From Sporolactobacillus kofuensis (GTDB lineage: Bacteria; Bacillota; Bacilli; Bacillales; Sporolactobacillaceae): a stretch of DNA of 64,000 nt. A program made the position numbers and the translations under genes. Positions 1 to 9,818 of the stretch are shown here, in pieces (within the stretch, counting starts at the first letter, position 1; each line of letters starts with the position of its first letter). The stretch is from NCBI RefSeq assembly GCF_024125425.1, contig NZ_JAMXWN010000008.1, positions 1 to 64,000 of the forward strand, given 5' to 3'. The notes beneath the pieces are model-generated. The model made no database searches. It was not told where the DNA came from and was given only the letters and a program-made list of their open reading frames with translations.

Positions 1-917
1 GCTTGAGCATCTTCTTTTTCTGCTTCAATTAACGCCTCAAGATATGGCATCAATTTCTCAGCAGCTTCATCCTTGACTAACTTTTCTCTGATTTCATCAT
101 AAGTACCTTTTTCTTTCTCTAATTCAAGCATACGTTCAGACTTCGCCTGTTTTTCCTCTTGCAGACTCCAAATCTGTTCGAAGCTCTTTTTTTCTGCCTC
201 GCTTTCTGCTAATTTTGTTCGTAATCTATGAAGATCACGCTCAATCTGCTCACAACTTGCTTTTGCTTGGTTGACTGCATCCTCAGACGCATCACCAAGG
301 AGCGCTTGCTTCTCTGAGATAATCGTCAGTTGTTGTTTACGCGCCTCGGATGCCTGCTTTAATCGAGCAGTTAATTCATCACCATATTTCTCGAGGTGGA
401 AGAGACGCTGAAGCATTTTCCGTCGCTCATTGCCTTTCAACGTCAGAAATTCCGCAAATTTTCCTTGAGGAAGTACAACTGCTCGGGTAAAATCGTCATG
501 GGTTAATCCTAGAATTTCTTGGACACCTTTTGTAAGATCACGCTCTTTATCAGCCAGTACTTCATTAACTTTACCTTGTTTTATTAACCGACAACTTGCA
601 AGACGCAAGCCTCCATCCTTTGTTCGCTTATAACTTCGTTCCGCGCGGTAACGTGAGGTTTGTTCCCCGGTTAATTCAAATGTAAACCCAACGGCCATCT
701 GCTTTTCCAGCTGGTTCAGTATCCCGGATGTATTGTTTGCCGCTCGTTCGACTGTCCCATACAGTGCAAGTGTAATCCCATCCAAAATTGTGGATTTACC
801 ACTCCCTGTTGGGCCGAAAATACCGAACAGGCCATCCGCACATAAAGTTTCAAAATCAATATGCTGTTCCTCGCGGAAACTATTCAGTCCTTGAATCGTC
901 AGTTCAATCGGTTTCAT
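1..917 (-). CDS. sbcC: Exonuclease subunit SbcC, N-terminal part (cut by window edge)
   Basis: ATPase subunit of the SbcCD (Rad50-Mre11-like) nuclease, which opens hairpins and processes DNA ends and stalled forks. I translated the minus strand directly: it begins MKPIELTIQGLNSF and carries the Walker A motif GPTGSGKS at about residues 36-43, followed by the FTRAVVLPQGKFAEFL segment typical of SbcC and then a Glu/Lys-rich stretch that starts the long coiled coil. Only about 305 of roughly 1,000 or more residues lie in the window; the C-terminal ATPase half is beyond base 1. Its ATG (915-917) lies inside the end of sbcD (overlap 14 nt), so the pair is almost certainly translationally coupled as the last gene of addB-addA-sbcD-sbcC. 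Confidence 0.95.
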   Translation of the reverse strand, partial: MKPIELTIQGLNSFREEQHIDFETLCADGLFGIFGPTGSGKSTILDGITLALYGTVERAANNTSGILNQLEKQMAVGFTFELTGEQTSRYRAERSYKRTKDGGLRLASCRLIKQGKVNEVLADKERDLTKGVQEILGLTHDDFTRAVVLPQGKFAEFLTLKGNERRKMLQRLFHLEKYGDELTARLKQASEARKQQLTIISEKQALLGDASEDAVNQAKASCEQIERDLHRLRTKLAESEAEKKSFEQIWSLQEEKQAKSERMLELEKEKGTYDEIREKLVKDEAAEKLMPYLEALIEAEKEDAQ

Positions 918-2109
918 TAGGCTCACTCCCTGCTGCGACTTCGCGCTGAGCATCCTCTGCCTCAATCAGCTGCATAAATAATTGAATGAGCGCGTCTCCT
1001 GGTTCTGCTCCATCCATTTGATTTTTATAAAATCTGATAAATAATTCATCGATAGGCAGACGGGATCGATTCTGCTCATGAACGAGCAGACTACTTTCTT
1101 TGTAGAGCGGACGAATGTTCACGATTCTTGGATATGCTTTTCGCAAGCTCTGAATTTCATGCATACTCATTGCTTCATCAAGCCGGATTTCCAAATCAAT
1201 CCACGCTTCAGCATCTCGTCCCTCCTCAATCCATTGACGAACCTCAGTCAGACCATTTTCAGCATGCCAACGTGTTAATGGACGCCCTGATGTCAATTCA
1301 ACTGTTTCCGACTTGGCACATTCACCAGGTGCAACATCGATAATTGTCACCGACTTCGGCTGGCCGGATTCCGAAAAACTATAAGCAAGCGGTGAGCCAG
1401 CATATCGGATCGGCACCTGTGAGCCAGACAATGTTTGTGGTCGGTGCAAGTGACCAAGCGCCACGTACTGGGCAGATTTTGGAAAAGCAGAAGGATGTAC
1501 TGTGTATGCACCGCCAACTTGAATCGGACGCTCGGAATCCGATTCTTTGCCGCCTGCCGCAAAAAGATGCGTCATGACAATGTTCACTGCATCCTTTCGG
1601 AAAAACTGTGCATGTTGTTTGAAAAGTTCAGTAAGACGCTCATTGTACGCTTGCTTGATGATTTCTTCATCATTGATGGAACTTAAGACTTCATTAAGTC
1701 GTGACTCCGAGGGATAGGGGACGCTGGAAAGGATCAAATCCTCATTCGTCTTTACTATTGGGAACGTTCGTGGATGTAGTATCGGTTTCCCGACAATAGT
1801 AATCCCTTGTCTTCCGGCAAGCGGGCGCGAAGCTTCCAGTCGCTCAGGGCTGTCATGATTTCCAGCAATAATGAATACAGGACGGCTACCGCCCTTGGAG
1901 AGCTTTTGCGCTGTTTCATAAAATAGAGCTTCACTCGTCGCAGGAGGGTTTACCGTGTCGAATACGTCACCTGCCATGAGCACTGCATCCACTTTTTGAT
2001 CTTCTGCGATCAAGCAAATCTCTTCCATGACGTGTTCCTGTTCCTCCTCTCGTGACCGTCCTTCAAGTGTCCGTCCAAGGTGCCAATCAGCGGTATGCAG
2101 TAGTCTCAT
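904..2109 (-). CDS. sbcD: Exonuclease subunit SbcD (Mre11-like nuclease)
   Basis: Metal-dependent phosphoesterase/nuclease partner of SbcC. The 401-residue length fits the family. Metallophosphoesterase motifs are visible in order: D-x-H in HTADWHLGR (residues 5-13), GDVFD (about 47-51), GNHD (about 83-86), MTHLF (about 179-183) and ALGHLHRPQ (about 216-224). The C-terminal third is the SbcD capping domain. The ATG at 2109 follows GGAGG with good spacing. The start overlaps the addA stop by 4 nt and the 3-prime end overlaps sbcC by 14 nt, so it lies in a tight operon with addBA. Confidence 0.97.
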   Translation of the reverse strand: MRLLHTADWHLGRTLEGRSREEEQEHVMEEICLIAEDQKVDAVLMAGDVFDTVNPPATSEALFYETAQKLSKGGSRPVFIIAGNHDSPERLEASRPLAGRQGITIVGKPILHPRTFPIVKTNEDLILSSVPYPSESRLNEVLSSINDEEIIKQAYNERLTELFKQHAQFFRKDAVNIVMTHLFAAGGKESDSERPIQVGGAYTVHPSAFPKSAQYVALGHLHRPQTLSGSQVPIRYAGSPLAYSFSESGQPKSVTIIDVAPGECAKSETVELTSGRPLTRWHAENGLTEVRQWIEEGRDAEAWIDLEIRLDEAMSMHEIQSLRKAYPRIVNIRPLYKESSLLVHEQNRSRLPIDELFIRFYKNQMDGAEPGDALIQLFMQLIEAEDAQREVAAGSEPNETD

Positions 2110-5100
2110 AGACGTTCCTCCCCATGGGTCAAATCAACAAAGTAACCGCCGTCGAAAGCGTACAGGCCAACCTTGGAAACCTTTTTCTTCCAGATCTGTT
2201 CAATCGCACGACGATACAGCTGCAGTTGGACATGATAACGACGTCTTAGTTCGTGAACGGCTGCATCATGTGTGGCGAACTGCGAGAGATGATCGGTTTT
2301 ATAATCGAGTAAAATGAGTCCTTGCTCATCTTCAATAATACAGTCAATGACACCTTGAACCAGAACAGGTTCCTGATCACTTGTCCCTTTCCAAGTCTTA
2401 TAGACTTCAGTTGTTGGCAAGACAAGGCTAAATGGACATTCACGGATAATCTTACCGGCAGCCACCATTTTCTTCCCTATTGGTGACTGAAAGAATCGAT
2501 CTACTGCCTCATAGTCAAAGCTTTGTTCCTGCACATCAGTGATCACTTCTTTAGTTACAAGTGATTGACCTTGTTCCTTAATCTGATCTATTGTCCCAAC
2601 ATGAGAGAGATCAAGATGCTGCATCAACAGGTGCAATGCAGTGCCACGTTCAGCAGCAGATAATTTCGATTTCTGCAGAAACTGGGGGCGATCTCTGCTT
2701 ATAGACGAGAATCGGTTTTGGTCAAGCAACAGCTGGTCATCCGTTCCGCTACTAAAGTAATCTTGCTGAGCCTTGATTTCCGTAACCGTTTGTTTCGCCA
2801 TTGAGGTCGTTGCGACAAGTTCAGGATACGTCCACTCAAGCCGTGCTGCGACTTCATCCTGTAATCCGGAATGAGAAACCACTGCCTTTCCCTGTTCAAT
2901 CCTTTTCAATTGTTCCTGACTGATTTGCTGTTGATTCTTTTGTTCATTGGATAATCCTGATGCAGAAATAACTTGAACGATCCATGAGGATGGATCGGTA
3001 GATACCGCTGTCTTATCCGGCTGATCATCTATCAATTGATGCAGCGCATCTGCTGAATAATGGCGTGCAACTGCAGGGAGCACCCAATCAAAGAAATTTG
3101 ATGCAGTTGCGCGTGCATCTACTGGAAGCAGCCATTCATGACGACGCAATGCCGATCTGTATTTTAAGGCTTGCTTTTGGACATCTTTCTGCGTACCAAG
3201 TAGGATCAACTTTTCCTTTGCGCGCGTGACAGCAACATATAAAATACGTAATTCCTCTGCGACTGCATCAGCTCTCATCCGTTCCTTGATTGCCAAATAA
3301 GGTAGAGTCGGAATACTTGTACGCAGATCAGAATTGATCCATTTCGTACCAAAGCCTAAATCTTTGTGCAGCAATGCCATCTCTGCTGTATCGCGCATAT
3401 TAAATCGTTTGTTCATCCCGGCGACAAAGACCACCGGAAATTCCAGTCCTTTACTTTTATGAATGGTCATAATACGAATGACATCTTCCTGATCGCTCAA
3501 CGCTCGCGCTTCGCCAAGGTCTCCACCGTTCTCTCTCATTCGCTCGATAAAACGAAGAAAACGGAACAGTCCACGAAATGTTGTTTTTTCATATTGACGC
3601 GCCCGGTCATAGAAAGCTTTTAGATTAGCCTGGCGTTGGGTTCCCCCGATTAATCCACCCGCATAATCGTAATAACCGGTATCTCGATAGATTTGCCAAA
3701 TTAATTCGGACACCGAATGGTTCTTTGAGAAATCACGCCATTCTTGTACTTTATCCAGAAATTCCGTAAGTTTTTTTGCAAAACCATATTTGTTTTCCTT
3801 TGTGCTGCGTTTTACAGCTTGATAGAAACCGGAACCACGATCAGCCATCCGAATCGCTGCAAGCTCGTCTCCATTTAATCCAATGATTGGTGAACGAAGG
3901 ACAGCTGCAAGCGGAATGTCTTGATCCGGATTATCAATCACTTGCAAGATAGAGAGCATGACCGTTACTTCGACCGTGTCAAAGTAACCCTTAGATAATT
4001 CCGCATATGCGGGAATACCCTGGCGGTCAAGAATGTCTTTCATAACAGCAGCTGAAGTACTTGCCGATCGGAGTAAGATTGCAATATCTCGATAGCGTAT
4101 CGACCTCATTTGCCCGATTGAACGATCAAACACGTGAAAGGCAGGTGAGGATCCATCACCGATCATCGCTTTAATGCGGTCACTAATAGCCATAGCTTCC
4201 AACTCTGACCCATCCATGTCATTCTGATCCTCAGCGTCCCCATCGTTTGTAGCCTGGTCAATAATTTCCAGTTCAACCGGTCGATCCTCCGACGGATAAC
4301 TCGCTGCGCATCGAAGTTCTGCCGCATCGTCATAGATAACTCCACCGACTGCTTCATCCATCGTTTGTCGGAATAAAAAGTTCGCACCATCAATGATTTC
4401 CTGCCTGCTACGGAAGTTACTTGATAGATCAATCACTTGTCCATCTGTTTCAGGTTGTGAGAATTTCTTGTATTTTTCAATGAAGAGACCTGGTTCGGCC
4501 AATCGGAACCCATAGATGCTCTGCTTCACGTCACCAACCATGAACAAATTACCTTGATGGTTACTGTCTCTGGTAATCAGTTGAATAATCGATTCCTGTA
4601 CACGATTCGTATCCTGATATTCATCAATCATCACTTCGTTAAAATGTGCACGAAATTGTTCAGCAACGACTGATGGCTGTTCATGGTCCGGAGTAGAATC
4701 CTTGCCACGCAAAACAGCAAGACATTCATGCTCTAAGTCGGAAAAGTCGAGAACGGCTTTACTTCTTTTTTCTTTTTTATAGTCTTTGGTAAAGGCTTTA
4801 ATGAGTTCAATAATGAGATCAACAGAGGGGGCCATTTCTAATAAATCATCAAGACATTCCTCTGAAGCGCGTGAAAACCATTGCTGTTGAAACTCGTTAA
4901 TTTTTGTTTTTATTTTCTCGCGTATCTTCTTGACCTGTTCCTTTTTCACTTCATCGACATCTTTGGCACGAATAGCCTTCAGCTTCCCAAAGGACAAGGA
5001 CAGAATTGACGTACGTATTGTTTCCCAACTTGATTTGGAGAGTGATTGCAGATTACGCAATCGACGAAGATCTTCGGATAATGCTTCTGCATAAGCAGCT

Positions 5101-5846
5101 GGACCTCCGGGTTCATTGCATTGTTGGACCGCATCCTCTAATACATGGATCGCCTCAGTAATGTACTGAAAAAGAGCCTTCTTTAAGTCGTTAACCCAGC
5201 TAAAGTGATCAATCGTATCGTGACCATTGATACGATAAGCATCAGCTATTTGATCAAGCCAGTGTTCCGGCCATGGATGACTCATCGAAAATTCATAAAT
5301 ACGCAAGAGCATTTGGTTAAGCGCGTCATCGCTGCGATCACTTGAATAGCGATCGACTAAACGATAAAATTCAGGGTCATCCTTAGCATAATACTTTTCT
5401 AACAGATCGCTCAGTACTTCTTCGCGCATCAGCATCGCTTCTGTTTCATCGAGCAATCTAAATCCAGGGTCCAAATCAAGAAAGTAATAATAGTGTTTTA
5501 CTACCGACATACAGAAAGCGTGTAAAGTCATAATTGATGCTTTTCCAAGCAGACTTTGTTGTCGACGTAGAAAAAGATTTTCAGGTTCTTCGATCAAACG
5601 CTGATCCAGAGCTTTACCAATACGTTCTCTCATTTCCGAAGCAGCCGCTTTTGTGAATGTGACAATGAGCAGGTCGTCAATATTTACAGGTTGATCCTGA
5701 TTCGTCATTTTTCGAATAATACGTTCAACAAGGACAGCTGTTTTTCCCGATCCTGCAGCAGCGGCAACGAGCAAATCATGCCCATGTTCTGTGATCGCAC
5801 GCCATTGTGCATCGGTCCATTGTGTTCCTTTTGGTTTATTGATCAT
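2106..5846 (-). CDS. addA: ATP-dependent helicase/nuclease subunit AddA
   Basis: Helicase-nuclease subunit of AddAB, the Gram-positive functional counterpart of RecBCD: resects double-strand breaks and responds to Chi to prepare ends for RecA. At 1,246 residues it matches AddA. A UvrD-type Walker A (AGSGKTA, about residues 31-37), the helicase motif with DEYQDTN (about 410-416), motif III/IV segments (GDVKQSIYGFR) and motif V/VI (VTRAKEKL, about 870) are all visible. The C-terminal RecB-type nuclease motif LLDYKTD is intact near residue 1180. It overlaps addB by 11 nt and sbcD by 4 nt. Confidence 0.97.
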   Translation of the reverse strand: MINKPKGTQWTDAQWRAITEHGHDLLVAAAAGSGKTAVLVERIIRKMTNQDQPVNIDDLLIVTFTKAAASEMRERIGKALDQRLIEEPENLFLRRQQSLLGKASIMTLHAFCMSVVKHYYYFLDLDPGFRLLDETEAMLMREEVLSDLLEKYYAKDDPEFYRLVDRYSSDRSDDALNQMLLRIYEFSMSHPWPEHWLDQIADAYRINGHDTIDHFSWVNDLKKALFQYITEAIHVLEDAVQQCNEPGGPAAYAEALSEDLRRLRNLQSLSKSSWETIRTSILSLSFGKLKAIRAKDVDEVKKEQVKKIREKIKTKINEFQQQWFSRASEECLDDLLEMAPSVDLIIELIKAFTKDYKKEKRSKAVLDFSDLEHECLAVLRGKDSTPDHEQPSVVAEQFRAHFNEVMIDEYQDTNRVQESIIQLITRDSNHQGNLFMVGDVKQSIYGFRLAEPGLFIEKYKKFSQPETDGQVIDLSSNFRSRQEIIDGANFLFRQTMDEAVGGVIYDDAAELRCAASYPSEDRPVELEIIDQATNDGDAEDQNDMDGSELEAMAISDRIKAMIGDGSSPAFHVFDRSIGQMRSIRYRDIAILLRSASTSAAVMKDILDRQGIPAYAELSKGYFDTVEVTVMLSILQVIDNPDQDIPLAAVLRSPIIGLNGDELAAIRMADRGSGFYQAVKRSTKENKYGFAKKLTEFLDKVQEWRDFSKNHSVSELIWQIYRDTGYYDYAGGLIGGTQRQANLKAFYDRARQYEKTTFRGLFRFLRFIERMRENGGDLGEARALSDQEDVIRIMTIHKSKGLEFPVVFVAGMNKRFNMRDTAEMALLHKDLGFGTKWINSDLRTSIPTLPYLAIKERMRADAVAEELRILYVAVTRAKEKLILLGTQKDVQKQALKYRSALRRHEWLLPVDARATASNFFDWVLPAVARHYSADALHQLIDDQPDKTAVSTDPSSWIVQVISASGLSNEQKNQQQISQEQLKRIEQGKAVVSHSGLQDEVAARLEWTYPELVATTSMAKQTVTEIKAQQDYFSSGTDDQLLLDQNRFSSISRDRPQFLQKSKLSAAERGTALHLLMQHLDLSHVGTIDQIKEQGQSLVTKEVITDVQEQSFDYEAVDRFFQSPIGKKMVAAGKIIRECPFSLVLPTTEVYKTWKGTSDQEPVLVQGVIDCIIEDEQGLILLDYKTDHLSQFATHDAAVHELRRRYHVQLQLYRRAIEQIWKKKVSKVGLYAFDGGYFVDLTHGEERL

Positions 5847-8800
5847 CTGATTTCAGCTCCAGATCCGTTAATTTCTGAAAAACGGCGTTATCCGGCATTT
5901 TCTTCAATATGCGGAATTGATTTCCAGGTTGTGACTGATCAAAGCGGCAAACCGGTCGGAACGCACAATGCGTGCATGGCACTTGTCCATTCATTTTAAA
6001 AGGTGCAATGGAAACATCACCATCGATAATTTTGCATCCGACATCAGTCATGACGTGACGCGTATAACTTCTTAATGTCTTAAATTCTTTTTCTCCTGCA
6101 ATCGAAGAGCTTTTATAAAATTCTCCGTTCTTTTTAAAGCCAAACGGTGCAATATCTGAAAGCTTACCCATCGCCGATTCATCGGTTAACATAAGGGCTT
6201 CTTTGTCTTCAAGCAATAAACCTTTCATTTTAAAATGCTTATAGAGCTCGCGTTCTAACTGATCTTCAGGAAGCTTTTCATCCAAATTAAGTACCGGATT
6301 ATGCATATGAAAATAAAGGACACCGGCAGGATCTGCTTGTGTACCGAGCCATTGCTTCGAATAAGTAATAATGACATCTAAATAAGTCAGCATTTGGAGT
6401 GCAAGCCCATAATAAACTTCTGATAAATCGAGATTTTTTGCACTGGATTTATAATCAACGATCCGAAGCAGCAACCTGCCTTGGTCATCATGTGCCTGAT
6501 CCACTCGATCAATTCTGCCAACAACCTCCATACGAGCCCCATTTTTTAATGGAAAACTCAATGGAGGCAACGGACGACCCGGTCCAAATGGAAGCTCAAG
6601 ACTCACTGGTGAAAAACCACTCGCCATTGCATGACGACGTAGCACGCGCGCTACTCGGGCAACAACCTGTGCCAACTTATGTTGCAAATAACGATATCGG
6701 TTTGAGCTCGTCAATATTTGACGTTGCAAATTTGGTGCAAGTTCACGCACCGTGTTAGAAGCTAATTGATCACATTCTTCTGGAGAAAGATCTTTCCAGC
6801 TTCGATGGCTTTGCATGATCTGAACGGTCATTTGCTTAATTGCCAAGTGGAACAGCTGACCAATATCCGGGGCTGCTAATTGGAAAACCTCTCGTTCTTT
6901 CAATTTAAGGCCATAGGAAGCAAATTGTGCAAATGGACAGGCATTGAACTTTTCCATACGTGAAACACTTGTTTGAATGGTCTGTCCGTAGAGATCACGA
7001 GCGATTTCATGAGTTAAGTGCTCATCATTCTTCGCAAATAAACCGGAGAGTGCCATTTTCGCAGCGCTTCCCCATTCACGGTGAACCGTAAACCAGTTAT
7101 AGGCATCCCACCATAGTTCTGCAATCGGATAACCATTCTTCCATTCTCGAATTTGAGCAGCAAGTATACTCACGGTCTTCCGTGGGGTATTAATAAAAGA
7201 AATCTGATCCGAAATGCTTAGCGTTCTTGGCTCTGCAGGGGCTAATTTTAACGGTAAAGCAGGGAAGAATCTTTGCAAGCGCGCGATAAGTGGTGATTGA
7301 CGAAGCGTTTCGCCATCCTCAGAGGCGAGAGGATAGGAGATGAAGAGCCTGTTCTTCGGCAGTGTTAATGCACGATAGATGAGCTCGTTTTCTCCGGCCA
7401 TTTGCTCTGATTCCCCGTCCCCTACAGCCATTCCTTCATCTTGCAGGAGTTCACGATCGACGCCGGAGAAAAGGCCCTGCTCTGCCGGCTTGGCAGGTAA
7501 AATTCCTTCATTCACTCCGAGAAGAAAGACATCTTTCATCTCAGATGACCGCATTCGATCAAGACTTCCTACCAGAATTTGATCAATTGCAGGTGGTACC
7601 ATCGCAAATTCTAATGCGTCTAACCCGGTATCAACAATTTTGATAAATAGATCAAGAGACATCTTTTCGTCTCCTGCTGTCTCCACACATTGGTCAAGCA
7701 TATCAATAACTGCTTTCCATGCCTGTCCATGCGCCTTTGATTCGGATAGTTTTTGTCGTTGTTTCGCCGTAATTGTCATTCGTTCTAACTTTTCCGGAAC
7801 CGTTAAGTCAATCAGAAACTGATAGAGAACCTCACATCGGTCAGCAACGGTTGTAGCCGCATGAAGTTTATTGTCTAAATCCTCAAGTGGACGTGCCACG
7901 AGTGATCGGTATTGATTAATGGTCTGTTCCATTTCTTGCTCTTCTTCTGATAACTGTCGGGTTTCTTCTTCAAGTCCACGATAAATCCGATAACGCCACG
8001 GTTCTTTATCCACCCATTTTTTCCCATAATAGCCATGTGAAATCACATAGTTTTCCAATTGATCCATACCTTCGCGTGCTTCACTGACATCGTAATCATA
8101 TGGAATTAAAAAGTCTGTTTTTACACATCGGAAAATAGGTTCATAACGCCAATTCTTCTGAATCGCTTCTAGTGCAGAACGGATAAACTCAATCAATGGG
8201 TGATGCTTCATTGGACTTTTCTGGTCGATAAATACCGGTATCTTGTAATCAGCAAAAATTGTTTCAATGAGATCGCGATAATCTGAGAGATTCCGAACAA
8301 GAACAGTCATATCCCGATAGCGATCTCCATGACTACGCGCACAGCTGATGATGTTTCGCGCGACTTGTTCGACTTCTTCTCGACGATTTGCGGCTTCAGT
8401 CATGATTATCCCATCAATGTCGGTACTCTCTTGAGACGGATAGTGTCCAAAGTGCAAGTTGAGATTCTTGAGTGCACCTGTTTCTGCCCGAAGCACCTTA
8501 CGCTTTAGAATAATCGGTTCGAGAGTCTGCTGATGCAATTCCGCCCGTTCCTTTAATTGCAAGTAAAGAAGAGCCGGATGTCGAAATGAGGAAAATTCAT
8601 CCGGCGCTCTGTCATAAATGCGATCCGTACCTAATGCGATTGTCACACGTTTACACGTCGTCATCAGTTTTTCAACAACCATAATTTCCTGTGGCGTCAT
8701 CGTCTGGAAGCCGTCGATCCAGACTTCTGCTTGTTTCAGAAAAGTCGTTTCATCCATTCGCTCAACCATTAATTTCAGATAATCTTCGCTATCAATATAT

Positions 8801-9333
8801 TTTCCTTGCAAAGCATGACTAAAGGAGTGATAGATTAAGGACAAATCATGGAGTTTGTCCTTTAAGAGAAGCTGATCGGCACTGTCGCCTTCAATCTGTT
8901 CAGCTTTGGTAGCAATTTGTTCAGGTTCCAAACAGAAACGCTTAAACTCAATCAAGGTATCACTCAGCAACTCATAAAATCCGCTTTGCTCAGATGCTTT
9001 GCGGAACAAGTGCAGTTCATTTTTACTTTGTTCGACAATCTTACGCAAGAGCATGGAGACACCCGTCGCATTCAAATGACGTCTTGTCGCACCACCCGAT
9101 TGCTGAAGTACGCGAAGAGCAAGACGAGGCATACTATACACGTTCAACCTGGTCATCCCGCCTAGTCCTGACGTAGATGCCAAAAGGTATTCCATACTGA
9201 ACGTCATGTGTTCAGGTACCAGGTAAATCAGTGGTGTGCCATTCGGGCGTTCGTGCAATTTTGCGCGCATTTCGTCTAAGCAATCTGCAGTTTTTCCTGT
9301 TCCCGGCCGGCCTAAAATAAAACGCACAGACAT
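5836..9333 (-). CDS. addB: ATP-dependent helicase/deoxyribonuclease subunit AddB
   Basis: Second subunit of AddAB. It has 1,165 residues, the usual AddB length. The N-terminal Walker A is GRPGTGKTA (residues 8-16). The C-terminal nuclease domain carries the VDYKSS motif (about residue 985). The four iron-sulfur cysteines expected in AddB are present: one in NACPFAQF (about 800) and three in PCTHCAFRPVC (about 1120-1130). So a 4Fe-4S cluster is inferred. The ATG at 9333 is preceded by GGGGAG with good spacing. First gene of the leftward operon; an upstream LexA-like box suggests SOS control. Confidence 0.97.
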   Translation of the reverse strand: MSVRFILGRPGTGKTADCLDEMRAKLHERPNGTPLIYLVPEHMTFSMEYLLASTSGLGGMTRLNVYSMPRLALRVLQQSGGATRRHLNATGVSMLLRKIVEQSKNELHLFRKASEQSGFYELLSDTLIEFKRFCLEPEQIATKAEQIEGDSADQLLLKDKLHDLSLIYHSFSHALQGKYIDSEDYLKLMVERMDETTFLKQAEVWIDGFQTMTPQEIMVVEKLMTTCKRVTIALGTDRIYDRAPDEFSSFRHPALLYLQLKERAELHQQTLEPIILKRKVLRAETGALKNLNLHFGHYPSQESTDIDGIIMTEAANRREEVEQVARNIISCARSHGDRYRDMTVLVRNLSDYRDLIETIFADYKIPVFIDQKSPMKHHPLIEFIRSALEAIQKNWRYEPIFRCVKTDFLIPYDYDVSEAREGMDQLENYVISHGYYGKKWVDKEPWRYRIYRGLEEETRQLSEEEQEMEQTINQYRSLVARPLEDLDNKLHAATTVADRCEVLYQFLIDLTVPEKLERMTITAKQRQKLSESKAHGQAWKAVIDMLDQCVETAGDEKMSLDLFIKIVDTGLDALEFAMVPPAIDQILVGSLDRMRSSEMKDVFLLGVNEGILPAKPAEQGLFSGVDRELLQDEGMAVGDGESEQMAGENELIYRALTLPKNRLFISYPLASEDGETLRQSPLIARLQRFFPALPLKLAPAEPRTLSISDQISFINTPRKTVSILAAQIREWKNGYPIAELWWDAYNWFTVHREWGSAAKMALSGLFAKNDEHLTHEIARDLYGQTIQTSVSRMEKFNACPFAQFASYGLKLKEREVFQLAAPDIGQLFHLAIKQMTVQIMQSHRSWKDLSPEECDQLASNTVRELAPNLQRQILTSSNRYRYLQHKLAQVVARVARVLRRHAMASGFSPVSLELPFGPGRPLPPLSFPLKNGARMEVVGRIDRVDQAHDDQGRLLLRIVDYKSSAKNLDLSEVYYGLALQMLTYLDVIITYSKQWLGTQADPAGVLYFHMHNPVLNLDEKLPEDQLERELYKHFKMKGLLLEDKEALMLTDESAMGKLSDIAPFGFKKNGEFYKSSSIAGEKEFKTLRSYTRHVMTDVGCKIIDGDVSIAPFKMNGQVPCTHCAFRPVCRFDQSQPGNQFRILKKMPDNAVFQKLTDLELKSDDQ

Positions 9334-9373
9334 CTCGTTCTCCCCTTGTTCTTGAGCATATATAGAAAAATTC

Positions 9374-9392
9374 GTAAATGATTCTCATTAAT
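9374..9392. promoter_or_regulatory. Fur-box-like sequence in the addB leader
   Basis: On the minus strand the sequence reads ATTAATGAGAATCATTTAC. It agrees at about 14 of 19 positions with the classical Fur box and has the inverted core AATGA-GAA-TCATT. It lies near the predicted addB transcription start, downstream of the -10 element. Binding by Fur or another regulator is only an inference from similarity; an AT-rich chance match is quite possible. Confidence 0.25.
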
Positions 9393-9403
9393 TTAATATA
9401 GTA

Positions 9404-9431
9404 ATTATAGCATACAGGGAACATTCGTTCC
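9404..9431 (-). promoter_or_regulatory. addB promoter with LexA (SOS) box
   Basis: On the minus strand an extended -10, TGCTATAAT (hexamer at 9404-9409), lies 70 bp before the addB start. Just upstream, at 9418-9431, is GGAACGAATGTTCC. It fits the B. subtilis LexA consensus CGAACRNRYGTTYG at every position except the two outermost bases, and its GAAC-N4-GTTC core is perfect. The box covers the -35 region, where no good -35 hexamer is seen, so bound LexA would occlude polymerase. Confidence 0.6.
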
Positions 9432-9456
9432 TTTACGCATTCTTAGATTTTCAAAG

Positions 9457-9485
9457 AAAAAACCACAGGTACATCGCCCTGTGGT
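9457..9485 (-). terminator. Terminator of the thiamine-binding protein gene
   Basis: On the minus strand ACCACAGG and CCTGTGGT form an 8-bp stem around an 8-nt loop, followed directly by a run of T. It ends the ppiB/thiamine-binding unit just before the addB promoter. Confidence 0.85.
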
Positions 9486-9512
9486 CAACAGTTACCCATT
9501 GATTTTGTTTGA

Positions 9513-9803
9513 TTATTTCCGGTATTTTCCTACTTTTTCTTCAATCGAAGTCCCTTGCGGACGGAAGTGGATTTTCACTTCTGCTGCGACTTCATCTGCT
9601 CCTGCTTCACACGTCGCATACACTGTTTTCTTCACGACTTCTAGAAGTTCGTCAAGTTCACCTTCCAGAATCGTTTCGAGTGCGGTCACTTCGTAGTTCA
9701 CTCCGGATTGTTGAATGACTTTAATCGCCTCGTCCACCAATCCATAAGTATCCTTATCTTTCGAAAAAGGCAGAATTTGTAAACCAACATTACAAATTGG
9801 CAT
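9513..9803 (-). CDS. Thiamine-binding protein, MTH1187/YqgV family
   Basis: A 96-residue protein resembling the MTH1187/YqgV (formerly DUF77) family of small ferredoxin-like proteins reported to bind thiamine. The N terminus MPICNVGLQILPF, the central YEVTALETILEG and the C-terminal VKIHFRP are typical of this family. No signal peptide or membrane segment. Good RBS (AGGAGG, 6 nt before the ATG at 9803). It follows ppiB by 15 nt and has its own terminator, so the two are probably cotranscribed. The cellular role is inferred only from the family. Confidence 0.8.
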   Translation of the reverse strand: MPICNVGLQILPFSKDKDTYGLVDEAIKVIQQSGVNYEVTALETILEGELDELLEVVKKTVYATCEAGADEVAAEVKIHFRPQGTSIEEKVGKYRK

Positions 9804-9818
9804 AATGAACCTCCTGAA

